Shown: positions 44,987 to 54,112, counted from the first letter of the stretch. The stretch: 64,000 nucleotides of DNA from JANQJA01 sp965267485 (GCA_965267485.1 OZ254080.1:2480001-2544000); one strand, 5' to 3'. The notes: generated from the sequence alone by a model not told the origin. Numbers and translations: made by a program.

Positions 44987-45253
44987 ATGAAGAAGTCCCG
45001 ATTTACCGATAGCCAGATCATGGCGATCCTGAAAGAAGCCGAGAGCGGCGTAAAAGTCGCTGACCTGTGCCGTAAGCACGGCATGAGCGATGCGACGTTT
45101 TACACATGGCGCGCCAAATTTGGCGGCATGGATGCGTCGATGATGAAGCGGATGAAGGAGCTTGAGGACGAGAACCGCCGGCTGAAGAAGATGTATGCCG
45201 AAGAACGGATGAAGGCTGAGATCGTTCAGGAGGCACTCCAAAAAAAGTGGTGA
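44987..45253 (+). CDS. IS3-family transposase OrfA
   Basis: An 88-residue HTH protein: MKKSRFTDSQIMAILKEAES, then VADLCRKHGMSDATFYTWRAKFGG (helix-turn-helix), then a leucine-zipper-like KELEDENRRLKKMYAE. GAAGGAGA precedes the ATG. A run of seven A followed by G (45240-45247) near its end is a typical -1 slippage site for making the OrfAB fusion transposase. Confidence 0.92.
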   Translation: MKKSRFTDSQIMAILKEAESGVKVADLCRKHGMSDATFYTWRAKFGGMDASMMKRMKELEDENRRLKKMYAEERMKAEIVQEALQKKW

Positions 45254-46074
45254 AGCCATCTCACCGCAAAGAGATGGCGAAACGTGCTGTGGCTGACCGA
45301 GGGTTCAGCATTCGCTTGGCGTGCCAGGCTTTCAAGATCAGCGAGACTTGTTATCGGTATCAACCGCAACTGAACGGCGATAACCAACTCATTGCCAACT
45401 GGCTGCTCAGGCTGACTACCACCAACCGGACGTGGGGTTTCGGCCTGTGTTTTCTGTATTTACGCAATGTGAAGGGCTTCGGCTACAACCACAAGCGCGT
45501 ATACCGCATTTACAGGGAGCTGGAGCTGAACCTGCGGATCAAGCCGAAGCGCCGCTTGAAGCGTGACGCGCCGGAGGATCTGGCCGTTCCACGCCAGATC
45601 AATGCGACCTGGTCGATGGACTTTATGCACGACGCGCTGGCTGACGGCACATCATTCCGCACCTTCAACGTGTTGGATGACTACAATCGTGAAGGACTCG
45701 GTATCGAAGTTGATCGATCACTGCCCGCGCTTCGAGTGATCAGAACGCTGGAACGCATCATCGAATGGCGCGGCAAACCGGATGCGATTCGTTGTGACAA
45801 CGGTCCAGAATACATCTCGGGTCAGCTGATGGCCTGGGCTAAGCAACGACGGATCACGCTTCAATACATCCAGCCCGGTAAGCCGCAGCAGAACGCGTAC
45901 GTCGAGCGCTACAACCGAACTGTGAGACACGAGTGGTTGGATCAGCATCTGTTCGAATCGATCCGCCATGCCCAAGAGACAGCCACCGAGTGGCTGTGGC
46001 GATACAACAATGAACGGCCAAACATGGCCATCGGAGGAATTACGCCGATCCAAAAACTGGAAGCGGCTGCTTAA
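45247..46074 (+). CDS. IS3-family transposase OrfB (integrase catalytic domain)
   Basis: A 275-residue rve-type integrase core, in the -1 frame relative to OrfA. The DDE triad is visible: Asp in ATWSMDFMHDAL, Asp in IRCDNGPEYISG and Glu in QNAYVERYNRTVRHEW, with an upstream HTH_21-like RVYRIYRELELNLRIK. The frame is intact. The apparent GTG start is probably used only through frameshifting from OrfA. Confidence 0.92.
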   Translation: MVKPSHRKEMAKRAVADRGFSIRLACQAFKISETCYRYQPQLNGDNQLIANWLLRLTTTNRTWGFGLCFLYLRNVKGFGYNHKRVYRIYRELELNLRIKPKRRLKRDAPEDLAVPRQINATWSMDFMHDALADGTSFRTFNVLDDYNREGLGIEVDRSLPALRVIRTLERIIEWRGKPDAIRCDNGPEYISGQLMAWAKQRRITLQYIQPGKPQQNAYVERYNRTVRHEWLDQHLFESIRHAQETATEWLWRYNNERPNMAIGGITPIQKLEAAA

Positions 46075-46147
46075 ATTCTCTACTAAAGAGCTCGGTTAGA
46101 AACGGGGGTATTACCGGAGATCGTGCCTGAGCTGACGCGAGTGCCCT

Positions 46148-46352
46148 GTAAACCTCCCCTGTAATCCCCTCGGAAATTGATCGGGGTTGCGAGTAGAATT
46201 TTCCGCATAAGGAGATTCTATGAAGAAGCCCATAACAAATAACAGTGGTGACGAAGCTGAACGACCATTCAAGAACGAACAACAACGCCGCCTATTTGGC
46301 TAGAGCTATTATTTTGCCAGACGGCGCCTTGTAAACCTCCCGGATATCAGCG
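46148..46352. repeat. Remnants of related IS3 left ends
   Basis: GTAATCCCCTCGGA at 46161 and the following sequence through GAGTAGAATTTTCC, AAGGAG and ATGAAGAAG (to about 46230) match the first 85 bp of the intact IS at 44916-45000 with many substitutions. A further match to the left-end repeat, GTAAACCTCCCGGATATCAG, lies at 46331. In the remnant the ATG at 46220 opens a 27-codon ORF (MKKPITNNSGDEAERPF) with a good ribosome-binding site; it looks like a deleted orfA rather than a gene. Confidence 0.6.
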
Positions 46353-46413
46353 AACAGTTGCTGAAAGCGCGATAAAGAGACGAGAAATGAAGGCAGTTCT
46401 AGTTCTTCGTTCA

Positions 46414-46821
46414 TCACATTATTCTAGCGCCGACGCCCTTACTAGTTAGCTCCTCAACGACAAACTCTTTAAACATGTCCCTATCCTTTTCGAGGTTGCC
46501 TTCGTACCCTGCTTCTACCGCTAGAATAGCGATTGTAAGTCCCGTTAGCCCCGGTCCATAGATTTTGTGGTAACGATCCAAGATTTCTTGATGGTCTGGG
46601 CTTGGCGATTGAGCAAATCTTACCTTCAAGACATACTCGGCTACCTTATGTAGTTCGGATTTCAGTCCTTCTTCGGTCTCCAAATTATCTAAGTCAATCA
46701 AACCACTTTGCATGGCAGACCAGAAGCCTTGCGCTACGAGTCGCGCGGTACCCCGACGGCACCCTTTCGAGCCATGAATTTCCAAAATCCCACTAGACTC
46801 CTCCTTTGGATTCGCTATCAA
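46414..46821 (-). CDS. Hypothetical protein, probably 5'-truncated
   Basis: A 135-residue frame, predicted helical (KSELHKVAEYVLKVRFAQS; GLTGLTIAILAVEAGY), with no recognised family. The only near start is a TTG at 46821; the frame is open a further seven codons back and is closed by a stop right next to the inverted IS-end copy at 46848-46862. This suggests that an IS event removed the true start. AT-rich codon use matches the island. It may be inactive. Confidence 0.4.
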   Translation of the reverse strand: MIANPKEESSGILEIHGSKGCRRGTARLVAQGFWSAMQSGLIDLDNLETEEGLKSELHKVAEYVLKVRFAQSPSPDHQEILDRYHKIYGPGLTGLTIAILAVEAGYEGNLEKDRDMFKEFVVEELTSKGVGARIM

Positions 46822-46847
46822 ATGAATCGAGTTTTCGGCAACTTAAA

Positions 46848-46862
46848 GTCCGGGGGGATTAC
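46848..46862 (-). repeat. Inverted 15-bp copy of the IS3 left end
   Basis: TCCGGGGGGATTACC is the exact reverse complement of the first 15 bp of the IS left end (44915-44929). It is isolated from any transposase gene, so it is either a solo IS end left by deletion or half of a larger composite unit spanning 44915-46862. Confidence 0.6.
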
Positions 46863-46932
46863 CAGGGAACCAGTGCAATACGGAAGATAACCTACCGACA
46901 CTTAAGCGGACATCTAATTTGTTCGTAAGCCC

Positions 46933-48294
46933 TTATGAACCGCGCGTGAGCATCATGACTTCGATAGCTTCTCGGAACGAGTTTACACACGCCGAACTTC
47001 CGCGTCCAAGAGAGCCTCCAAAATGCGATCCAACAATTTGCATCCAAGCCGACTGTAGTTCGCGGTCAGAAGAGTCTTTAAAAATTTCTGAAGTCCCCAT
47101 GTAGTATTGGACAAGCATTAGTGAAATACATTCTAGGCGGCGCCAGTATGGTGAGTCGTTGGGGTCTTCTAACAGTCCTACTCCTAGGAATTCCTTTACC
47201 TTCGGCGCCCACATGGCAGCAGGCTGATCACATACGTAGCTTGCTAGGTCTACACGTCGGCTAAAAAGGTAGATCGCGGTAAACCTGAGAAGGCCGTACC
47301 CCTCGATAATATTGGTAGGAAAGCCATCGCAAAGAACTACATATGTTTCAAGGCATCTCACAAAAGCCTCGATCTCTCGTAGAGAGTCTTTGTTGACTTC
47401 GATTAGTTCCTTCGCGGTCTGCAGATAGGATTGATTATTCAACGAAGTGTTTGCGAGCAGTCCCGAACCCTCGAGCAAATTCAAATAGTGCTGATAGGTA
47501 ATGCGATCCAACTGGTCGGCATTCGTTTTAACCGTTGGCACAGAGAGCCTGTATTTTATGAACTTGTCGAGATAACCAGCTGGTCTGAGCTTAAGACCGT
47601 ACGCGTGTCTGACGCTCTCCATAAGCTGCTCAGCGTTTGCAACCAACACAAAGCAAACGTTAGGCGATTCGAAGACATGCTTAATACTTTCGAGCAACTC
47701 AAGCGCAAAATTTGGACGACATCTATCGAGTTCGTCAATATAGATGGTTACTCTCCGCTCCTCTGCCAACTCTGCCAGCAGTTTACGTAGTTCTTCGACA
47801 CTATCTTCATATGCTCGGTGAGAGTCGATGAGTTCTCCCACGGCGGAATCGATCACCCGACCTGCCGCTAGATCGAGTTCCTCACGAAGCTCATCACCAA
47901 GAACATCAGCATCTTGCCGCAACAGCCATCCAACTCCGGCTTTGAGCCCAACTTTGGATACAAACTTAACAACAGGTATCGCTGCGATTCGAACCGCCTC
48001 TGCCTTTTCTTCAGGGAGCAGATTTTGAAGAGCCGCGAGTATAGTAACGATAGGTATCCCACCCACATCGGCTTTGAACGCGTCAACATACGCCACGAGA
48101 TCATCTGGATGCGTATGCTTGTGAAGGTTCACGAGTTTGCAACAGAATTCTGTCTTCCCAGTACCCCACGCACCCTCAAGCATGATCGGAGAAAGCTTAA
48201 GTCGCTCATCTGAGATCAAGCGAATCATCCGTTCTGCGATAGGACGAGTAAGGAACTCGTCACGATAGTCGAAAGTAATTCGTTCATGCGCCAT
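46933..48294 (-). CDS. KAP family P-loop NTPase
   Basis: A 453-residue KAP NTPase. Walker A is LEGAWGTGKTEF (G41-T48) and Walker B is VTIYIDELDRCRPNFALELL, the KAP signature with DELDRC. Between them, residues about 97-125 form a hydrophobic stretch (AAIPVVKFVSKVGLKAGVGWLL) where KAP proteins often carry membrane helices. The C-terminal half is helical. KAP ATPases are frequent in defence islands. It lies 93 bp after the PLD-helicase gene on the same strand. Confidence 0.85.
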   Translation of the reverse strand: MAHERITFDYRDEFLTRPIAERMIRLISDERLKLSPIMLEGAWGTGKTEFCCKLVNLHKHTHPDDLVAYVDAFKADVGGIPIVTILAALQNLLPEEKAEAVRIAAIPVVKFVSKVGLKAGVGWLLRQDADVLGDELREELDLAAGRVIDSAVGELIDSHRAYEDSVEELRKLLAELAEERRVTIYIDELDRCRPNFALELLESIKHVFESPNVCFVLVANAEQLMESVRHAYGLKLRPAGYLDKFIKYRLSVPTVKTNADQLDRITYQHYLNLLEGSGLLANTSLNNQSYLQTAKELIEVNKDSLREIEAFVRCLETYVVLCDGFPTNIIEGYGLLRFTAIYLFSRRVDLASYVCDQPAAMWAPKVKEFLGVGLLEDPNDSPYWRRLECISLMLVQYYMGTSEIFKDSSDRELQSAWMQIVGSHFGGSLGRGSSACVNSFREAIEVMMLTRGS

Positions 48295-48387
48295 ATTTAC
48301 TCCAGAAAGTCTAGGCTTAAGACTCTATTGTCAGACAGTTCCAAGAAGGACGCTCGATCGCAGTTGTTCACATCTGCAGAGTGCGAT

Positions 48388-51300
48388 TCATGCCATTGCC
48401 GCAACGAACTCAGCATACAGGTCACCTGGAAGCGGAACATCCAACTTCCACTCAATCGCCATAGGCCGTTCTGACTCATGAGAAACATAGGTTGCCGGCC
48501 CTAGAAACCAAAATGCTCGGTCTTCAGTCGTTTCGCGGGCAAAGAGCATAATCTTCGTACCCATTAAAGTGTGGTTGCAGTAGCGGCGACCTGTTGGGCT
48601 TTCGGCCCTCGTGTTTGATTGACTCTCCCAGTGAATCAGCTCTCGGCTGATTGCGTAGTCTCGATACATCGTTGTGGGAGAAAAGTTACCTCCTGATTTG
48701 TCGAGCGTGAAGGCGAGTACATCTGCCTGTTCATCCTCGACCCAGAGCACACCTTCTCGCCATGGCCTGGTCTTGGCATAACCTCCAACTCCCAATGCGG
48801 CAAGCATCTCAATCCTGGTGTACTTCGCGTGGATCTGTAGGGGAACATTCGGGTTTGTGGTGAGGCTCTGATGTAAATGGTCAATCTGATTCAGCAGCAG
48901 AGCGAAGACTTCTTGGAGCTCCGCGAGAATCTGTGGATGCGCCCAGAGCAACGTCACCCCTTCTTCCAACGTAACGTCTTTGGCCAGAATCTGTTCACAA
49001 ACTGCAGCAACCAACATGCGCAGCAACCTTATTTCTCGAGGCGACAGCTCTGCCAAGTCTGGCTCTTCTGAGCTACCGAGGATGCTGTCATAGAAGCTCA
49101 GCCGCTCTTCATCATCTATGTGAAGCAAACGACCAATCGCTCGGCGTAAGGTCGCCTCATTCGGCCCATTCTCTCGCATCAATGCCCCTGCAGCATCCAA
49201 GAAATCGGACCAGGATTTGTTACTGCCGTAGACATCCTGGAGTTCGAGACCAGACTCATCCAGAAACCGCCCAAGAGATGGGTCAATTCCACTGTCCATC
49301 ATGCGCCGCAGCTCGGCTACCTTCTCATTAAAACGGCTGGGCAAAGCGGACTTGAGGCTGTTGAGCACGATATCTCTTGCCACATGGTCCAACTCCATAT
49401 GGCAACCTGCAGGCAGATACGGAAAGCCCTTCTCTACCTGCTCTTGTATCCCTTTGCGTGTACCACCGAGCAGACCCCGAAGCCGCAGATCAAACCGGAA
49501 CTCCTTTCGGTGAGTGCCAACGAAGTCGAGAACGGTACAAACCGCTTTATTCTCTTCTTTGCGAAGCCCCCTTCCCAACTGCTGCAGGAATAGCGTCGCA
49601 CTCTCTGTCGGCCTGAGCAGCAGTAACGTATCGACGGATGGGACATCAACACCCTCGTTGAAGAGATCGACAGAGAACAGGATACGAATCTCGCCACTTG
49701 CCAATTGCTTGAGGGCCGACTTCCGCTCGGTATCCGGCGTATCGCCCCAGACAGCAGCCGCAGCAATTCCGGCGGCATTGAAATGCATGGCCATGAATCT
49801 TGCGTGTTCAACGCTCACACAGAAGCCCAATGCCTTCATCGCATGAACGTCATTAGCTCTCTCGATCACCTCCTTGATGACCCTTTTTGCCCAGGCATCA
49901 TTCGCCGTATACAGGTTGCTGAGCTCCGCGATGTCATAACCCCTGCCACGTCGCCAAGGAATATCCGAAAGATCTAGGCCATCGTGAATACCATAGTAGG
50001 TAAACGGCACGAGTCGATGTTGGTCAATGGCGTCCCACAACCGCAACTCGGCCGCAATACGATCATCAAACCAGTTGAGTACTGATAGCCCATCAGAGCG
50101 CTCTGGCGTTGCGGTAAGGCCAAGGAGTTCCGCTGGCTCCACGTGGTCAAGGAGCTTTGAGTAAGACGGCGCTGCCGCGTGGTGAAATTCATCGACGATC
50201 ACAATATCGAAGTGATCAGGTTCGAGATTATCCAAACCCGCTGCATTCAACGATTGGATTGAGGCGAAAACATGCTCGAAGCGGGCAGGCTTGCTCCTAC
50301 CAACCCACTTCTCACCAAAAGCGGGTTCGCGAAGCGCGTGTCGGAATGTCGCCATGCTCTGATCGAGTATCTCTTCGCGATGCGCCACGAATAGAAGGCG
50401 ATCTCTAGGCAATTCCTTTCGCAAACGTGCGTAGTCGATCGCAGCCATCACCGTCTTGCCCGTCCCGGTGGCCGCGACGAGTAAATTGCGATGGTGGCCC
50501 TGGCGCCTTGCCAAATTGACCTGCTCGAGCAACCTCTCTTGAAAGGGCTCTAGACGTATCTCGACTGGGCTCAGGAAGACTTGCGGCCCATTATCCGTTT
50601 CGTTCGCGGTTCGTTCGGCGAACTGCTCCGCGACAAAGGCTTCGAAGTCACCGCCACTCCAATACGCTTCAAACATCGAAACGATCTTTCGAATGACATC
50701 AGGGTTTCGAAGGCCAGAGACTCGAACATTCCACTCCATTCCGGTTTCTTGCGCCGAATAGGTCAGGTTCGACGAGCCAATAAACGCGGTGGACGCTCCA
50801 GAGTTCCGATGAAAGTGCCAGGCTTTGGCATGGAGCCTGGCTGCGCTGCTGTCGTAGGAGACTTTGATCTGTGCGCCTAGTTCTTGAAGAGCCTCGAGAG
50901 CCTTCAACTCAGTGGAGTTCGTATACGTTGTGGTTAGAAATCGAAGATTTGGTTTGTCACTGCCCTTTTCACAGTGTCGTTTCAGCGCATCCATGAAAGG
51001 TCGAATGCCGCTCATTCTGATGAACGCCATGACCACATCTATTCGATCAGCGGAGGCAATCTCAGAGAGGATCTGAGCCCCGATGCGCGGTTCACCGCGC
51101 ACGTTGGTCAGTAGCGTCGTGTCTAGCAGTGGTGTTTGAGGCTGCGGGAAATCTGGTTCGGAGCCGTCTGGGTTCAGCCTAAGCACAGAAGTTAGGACTT
51201 CACCGGGCGTTAATATCTGATCTTCACCAACTCCCGCTTTCGCGATGACAGCATCGATGCTGGCGATCAGGTCGCGAACAAGGTTGACCCCCACTTCGAC

Positions 51301-51489
51301 GCGGTCAGCATCGTTCACACTAGCGAGTGCTGTCATCAGCACCTTGCCTAGATGCAGCGCTAGTCGATCGCTCGACTCCGCAGGGTGCAGCTTTCGCTTG
51401 CCGATTGATCTGTTTTCGGCGCTAGCGCGCGCTAGCTCCTGATTGAGTGCCTCGGTGATAAGCGATTCAAAGAGCCCTTCCAGTGCCAC
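48388..51489 (-). CDS. PLD-nuclease/DEAD-like helicase with DUF3427 domain
   Basis: A 1033-residue multidomain protein. The GTG at 51489 is favoured (AAGGGG 7 bp upstream; MALEGLFESLITEAL fits family starts); a TTG at 51507 is also open. Order: phospholipase-D-type nuclease with HxK in RLHAKAWHF (about 220) and FIGSSNL; SF2 helicase with Walker A ATGTGKTVMA (about 345), motif II IVDEFHHAAA, motif III GLTATPER and motif VI QQLGRGLRK; then a C-terminal DUF3427 region (about 800-1030). Such proteins are typical of accessory and defence loci; DNA restriction is inferred. Confidence 0.88.
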   Translation of the reverse strand: MALEGLFESLITEALNQELARASAENRSIGKRKLHPAESSDRLALHLGKVLMTALASVNDADRVEVGVNLVRDLIASIDAVIAKAGVGEDQILTPGEVLTSVLRLNPDGSEPDFPQPQTPLLDTTLLTNVRGEPRIGAQILSEIASADRIDVVMAFIRMSGIRPFMDALKRHCEKGSDKPNLRFLTTTYTNSTELKALEALQELGAQIKVSYDSSAARLHAKAWHFHRNSGASTAFIGSSNLTYSAQETGMEWNVRVSGLRNPDVIRKIVSMFEAYWSGGDFEAFVAEQFAERTANETDNGPQVFLSPVEIRLEPFQERLLEQVNLARRQGHHRNLLVAATGTGKTVMAAIDYARLRKELPRDRLLFVAHREEILDQSMATFRHALREPAFGEKWVGRSKPARFEHVFASIQSLNAAGLDNLEPDHFDIVIVDEFHHAAAPSYSKLLDHVEPAELLGLTATPERSDGLSVLNWFDDRIAAELRLWDAIDQHRLVPFTYYGIHDGLDLSDIPWRRGRGYDIAELSNLYTANDAWAKRVIKEVIERANDVHAMKALGFCVSVEHARFMAMHFNAAGIAAAAVWGDTPDTERKSALKQLASGEIRILFSVDLFNEGVDVPSVDTLLLLRPTESATLFLQQLGRGLRKEENKAVCTVLDFVGTHRKEFRFDLRLRGLLGGTRKGIQEQVEKGFPYLPAGCHMELDHVARDIVLNSLKSALPSRFNEKVAELRRMMDSGIDPSLGRFLDESGLELQDVYGSNKSWSDFLDAAGALMRENGPNEATLRRAIGRLLHIDDEERLSFYDSILGSSEEPDLAELSPREIRLLRMLVAAVCEQILAKDVTLEEGVTLLWAHPQILAELQEVFALLLNQIDHLHQSLTTNPNVPLQIHAKYTRIEMLAALGVGGYAKTRPWREGVLWVEDEQADVLAFTLDKSGGNFSPTTMYRDYAISRELIHWESQSNTRAESPTGRRYCNHTLMGTKIMLFARETTEDRAFWFLGPATYVSHESERPMAIEWKLDVPLPGDLYAEFVAAMA

Positions 51490-51540
51490 CCTAAGCCCCT
51501 TCTGCAAACGTCTTCGTCATACGAGTACAACGCTATCAGA

Positions 51541-53226
51541 TTAGAGCCCCGCCCACTCCCGCAACTGCTGATCACTAATCAACCGAATCCGCTGATGCTG
51601 CAACGCCTCGAACACCCCACTCAACCCCCCAGCGGCATCACAATTCGGCAACGCCGCCTCAGCTTCAAGATAGAACCGCTCGCTGTTGCCACCATGACTG
51701 GCTTCGTCCCACCACTCAAGAATCCGCGGTCTGGCATCCACCATCAGGTCAGCCGAAGGCACGGCATCACTCTTCCTGCCGTTCGCGAGGCGGGTTGAAG
51801 GCAGCAGGTTCCACAGATCGTTGTTGGGCCAGTGTGCCCAGGGCAGGCAGTGGTCAATGGCGTACTGCTCGAGGCGCAGCGTCTTGTTCGTCCAGACGCA
51901 CCGAACCGGCTCGCCGCGCTGCACGCGGTTTGTCACCAGTTGGCGAACCACGTTCGTGTCGCGCTGGCTGACCTCCCACGCCATGGCCTGCTCGAAGTCA
52001 CCGGGCTGGTAACGAATCTGCCAGCTCTGCATCAGCAGCTTCCACTCGTTGACGATCACGGGCTCAAGCCAGCAGGCAAACTGGCCCATCGTCATCCAGA
52101 TGTTGCGAGGAATCCTGAACGTGCCGAAGCGTGACAGCGTGTCCTTGTCGATCCGCAGGCTGCCGCTGGCGCGAACCGATTGATAGTCGCATTCAAAGAC
52201 CTGGCGGGATGTGCCGGGGAAGGTAATGTAGTGCGCCGGCATCCGGCGGATCAGCTGGCAGGCATCGCGAATGGCGCGGATGATTGTGGCTGCCGTCTCA
52301 CCCTGGAACGTCGCGCCTATCTGCAATGTACCGGGCGGAATGTCTTCCAGCGCAAAGAAGTCTCTCGTAGCAAAACCCGGCCTTGCACCATCACGGCGTC
52401 GCGGCGCCTGCAGCAGATCATATTTCAGCAGCAACGGATGGTAGAGCCTGATCCACACCAGCCCAACGAGCCCGAGCGGGATCTCAACGGCCTCCTCATC
52501 CCAGCGCGTCACCATGCCCGGCATGCTGTCGGCAATGCGTATCAGCGTGCGCAGCAGGCCCAGCTTGTAGGTCGATGCCTTGTCGTCATTGACGATGATG
52601 TGCCGCAGCAGCGGCAGGCTGCCGGTGCCATCGTCCGGCAGCCGGAAGCCCAGGGTTTGCCAGCGCACGCCGTCGCGTGCCATGGCGTCGTCGGACGATG
52701 CATCAAGCACCTTGGCAATGGCGCGATCGCTGGCGAGCCGCACAAGCTCATCGGCATCAACGGGATGAAAGCCTCGCTCGGGCTCCTGCCGGTCTGCCAG
52801 ACGTAGAGAAACGATCAGTACGCCGCCAGGCGCCAGCAGTTCAGTCAGCACACGGAAGGCGCGCTTTCTATCGCGGGGGGCAACGTGCATCCACACCGCG
52901 CTGACCAGGATCAGATCAAACCGATGCCCGGCCCTGCGCAGTCGATTCAGCGCCGGGAGCTTGTCGTTGATCCATTGGACTCTGGGGTAAGAATCGGCTT
53001 CTGCGAGTTGCCGCAGTTCATCATTGGGCTCTACCGCAACCACGTTCCAGCCAAGCGAAGCCAGCCAATTGGCATCACGCCCCGAGCCCGCCCCAATATC
53101 GCAAGCCAACCCGGGCTCATCGCGCAGCAGGTGCTTGCGCCATGTCGCATGTACGTCGTCCGCCGAAACCGCAAGATACTGTTCAAACAGTAGGTTGGCG
53201 TGACTCGAGTAGTAATCGGCTGCCAT
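51541..53226 (-). CDS. Class I SAM methyltransferase fused to an HNH endonuclease domain
   Basis: A 561-residue fusion. Residues 38-160 are a Rossmann methyltransferase (ACDIGAGSGRDANWLASLG binding SAM; FDLILVSAVWMHV), without the DPPY/NPPF motif of DNA adenine methylases. A helical middle begins STYKLGLLRTLIRIADSMPG in pieces. The C-terminal HNH-like domain has RCVWTNKTLRLEQYAIDHCL (H459), NNDLWNLLPS and NGRKSDAVPS (K485). GC is host-like, unlike the island genes downstream. It is 51 bp before the helicase on the same strand and could head a three-gene operon. Confidence 0.82.
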   Translation of the reverse strand: MAADYYSSHANLLFEQYLAVSADDVHATWRKHLLRDEPGLACDIGAGSGRDANWLASLGWNVVAVEPNDELRQLAEADSYPRVQWINDKLPALNRLRRAGHRFDLILVSAVWMHVAPRDRKRAFRVLTELLAPGGVLIVSLRLADRQEPERGFHPVDADELVRLASDRAIAKVLDASSDDAMARDGVRWQTLGFRLPDDGTGSLPLLRHIIVNDDKASTYKLGLLRTLIRIADSMPGMVTRWDEEAVEIPLGLVGLVWIRLYHPLLLKYDLLQAPRRRDGARPGFATRDFFALEDIPPGTLQIGATFQGETAATIIRAIRDACQLIRRMPAHYITFPGTSRQVFECDYQSVRASGSLRIDKDTLSRFGTFRIPRNIWMTMGQFACWLEPVIVNEWKLLMQSWQIRYQPGDFEQAMAWEVSQRDTNVVRQLVTNRVQRGEPVRCVWTNKTLRLEQYAIDHCLPWAHWPNNDLWNLLPSTRLANGRKSDAVPSADLMVDARPRILEWWDEASHGGNSERFYLEAEAALPNCDAAGGLSGVFEALQHQRIRLISDQQLREWAGL

Positions 53227-53279
53227 GGGCAGAGTCTACGGCGCTCTATGCCTCAGCGACAGCCCTTGGCACAACGCGC

Positions 53280-53765
53280 TCAAGCGCCCCCGAACCGCTC
53301 CTTCAACTCCCGCTTCAACACCTTCCCCGTCGCCGTCCGCGGCAACGGCTCTTCCAGGAAGAACACCTTCGTCGGCACATTGAACCGCGCGAGCCGCTCG
53401 GCCACCCAGGTTTGCACATCACCCTCACTGAGCAGCCTGCCTGCCTTTACGTTGATCACCGCCGCAACTTCCTCGCCCAGCGAGCGCTTAGGCAACCCGA
53501 TCAGCGCCACGTCCTCAATGTCCGGGTGCTTGTGCAGCACGCCCTCCACGCACTTGTTGATGGCACAGGCGGCGTCGACGGCGTTGCTGCCATTGATGAA
53601 CATCTTGGCGCCGGTGGTGGTGGCCAGCGGCTTGCCGGTGATGGCGACCCATTCGGTGCCGTGCAACAGGGGCTTTTGCGTCACGGGAAGTGAAGCGGCG
53701 CCTGCGGTGCCCATGAACACCGGTGTAAGCGCCAGCGTGGGAATGAGGGCGCCGACTTGACGAAC
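53280..53765 (-). pseudogene. Chimera of gamma-glutamyltransferase N-terminus and acyl-CoA ligase C-terminus
   Basis: From the GTG at 53720 the 146-residue reading starts with sequence like a secreted gamma-glutamyltransferase (a signal-like ALIPTLALTPVFMGTAGAA just upstream; then VAITGKPLATTTGAKMF and GSNAVDAACAI). After about 58 residues it switches to the C-terminal domain of an AMP-forming ligase (VLHKHPDIEDVALIGLPKRS; PLPRTATGKVLKREL with the catalytic Lys). Neither domain is complete and the 5' end is cut off by a stop next to the HigBA operator. Best read as fused remnants of two genes. Confidence 0.75.
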
Positions 53766-53773
53766 AGCTCAGA

Positions 53774-53802
53774 CTATTACACTATTACACCTAGTGTAAT
53801 AG
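53774..53802. promoter_or_regulatory. Operator of the HigBA module
   Basis: A perfect inverted repeat CTATTACAC / GTGTAATAG with a 3-bp spacer occupies 53782-53802, and a third half site CTATTACAC overlaps just upstream at 53774-53782. It ends 10 bp before the toxin start, the position expected for autoregulation by the HigA antitoxin. Confidence 0.75.
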
Positions 53803-53812
53803 ACGATCCTGA

Positions 53813-54103
53813 ATGATCACCAGCTTCAGCGGCAAGACCGCCAAGGATGTTTGGGAGAACAACGAGTCAAAGGCGCTGCCAAGAGACCTCTGGCTTCGTG
53901 CCAAGGCCCTGCTGACTATCATGCACGCCACCCGTTCGCTTGATGACCTCAAGATAAACGGTGCGCCACCCGAGATCAGATTGCACAAGGTAAAGGGTGA
54001 CCGGAAAGACTATTGGAGTGTCACGATCAAACTGCCCTGGTGCATCACCTTCAGGTTCAGCGATGGTGAATTCTCCGAGGTCAAAATCGAAAACTATCAC
54101 TGA
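53813..54103 (+). CDS. higB: HigB-type (RelE superfamily) toxin
   Basis: A 96-residue ribosome-dependent mRNA interferase type. ITSFSGKTAKDVWENNESKA and RAKALLTIMHATRSLDDLKI match the HigB N-terminus; GDRKDYWSVTIKLPWCITFRF and the C-terminal VKIENYH are the usual closing motifs. The toxin comes first and the antitoxin 9 bp downstream, as is typical for higBA. Intact frame. The operator lies directly upstream. Confidence 0.92.
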   Translation: MITSFSGKTAKDVWENNESKALPRDLWLRAKALLTIMHATRSLDDLKINGAPPEIRLHKVKGDRKDYWSVTIKLPWCITFRFSDGEFSEVKIENYH

Positions 54104-54112
54104 GGTGTCGAC

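Larger units (their letters stand above)
44915..46115 (+). mobile_element. IS3-family insertion sequence, complete, 1201 bp
   Basis: Imperfect terminal inverted repeats of about 38 bp: the left end begins GGTAATCCCCCCGG and continues to AGTAGAG (44915-44953), and the right end, read on the complement from 46115, begins GGTAATACCCCCG and continues to AGTAGAG. Both outer flanks are GGAG (44911-44914 and 46116-46119), a 4-bp target duplication. It holds overlapping orfA and orfB with a slippery A7G site. Everything expected of a functional IS3 element is present. Confidence 0.88.

Noticed and set aside
46220..46303. 27-codon ORF with a good ribosome-binding site
   Set aside because: It lies in the leader of a decayed IS3 copy and shares the ATGAAGAAG start of orfA; most likely a truncated transposase start, not a gene.
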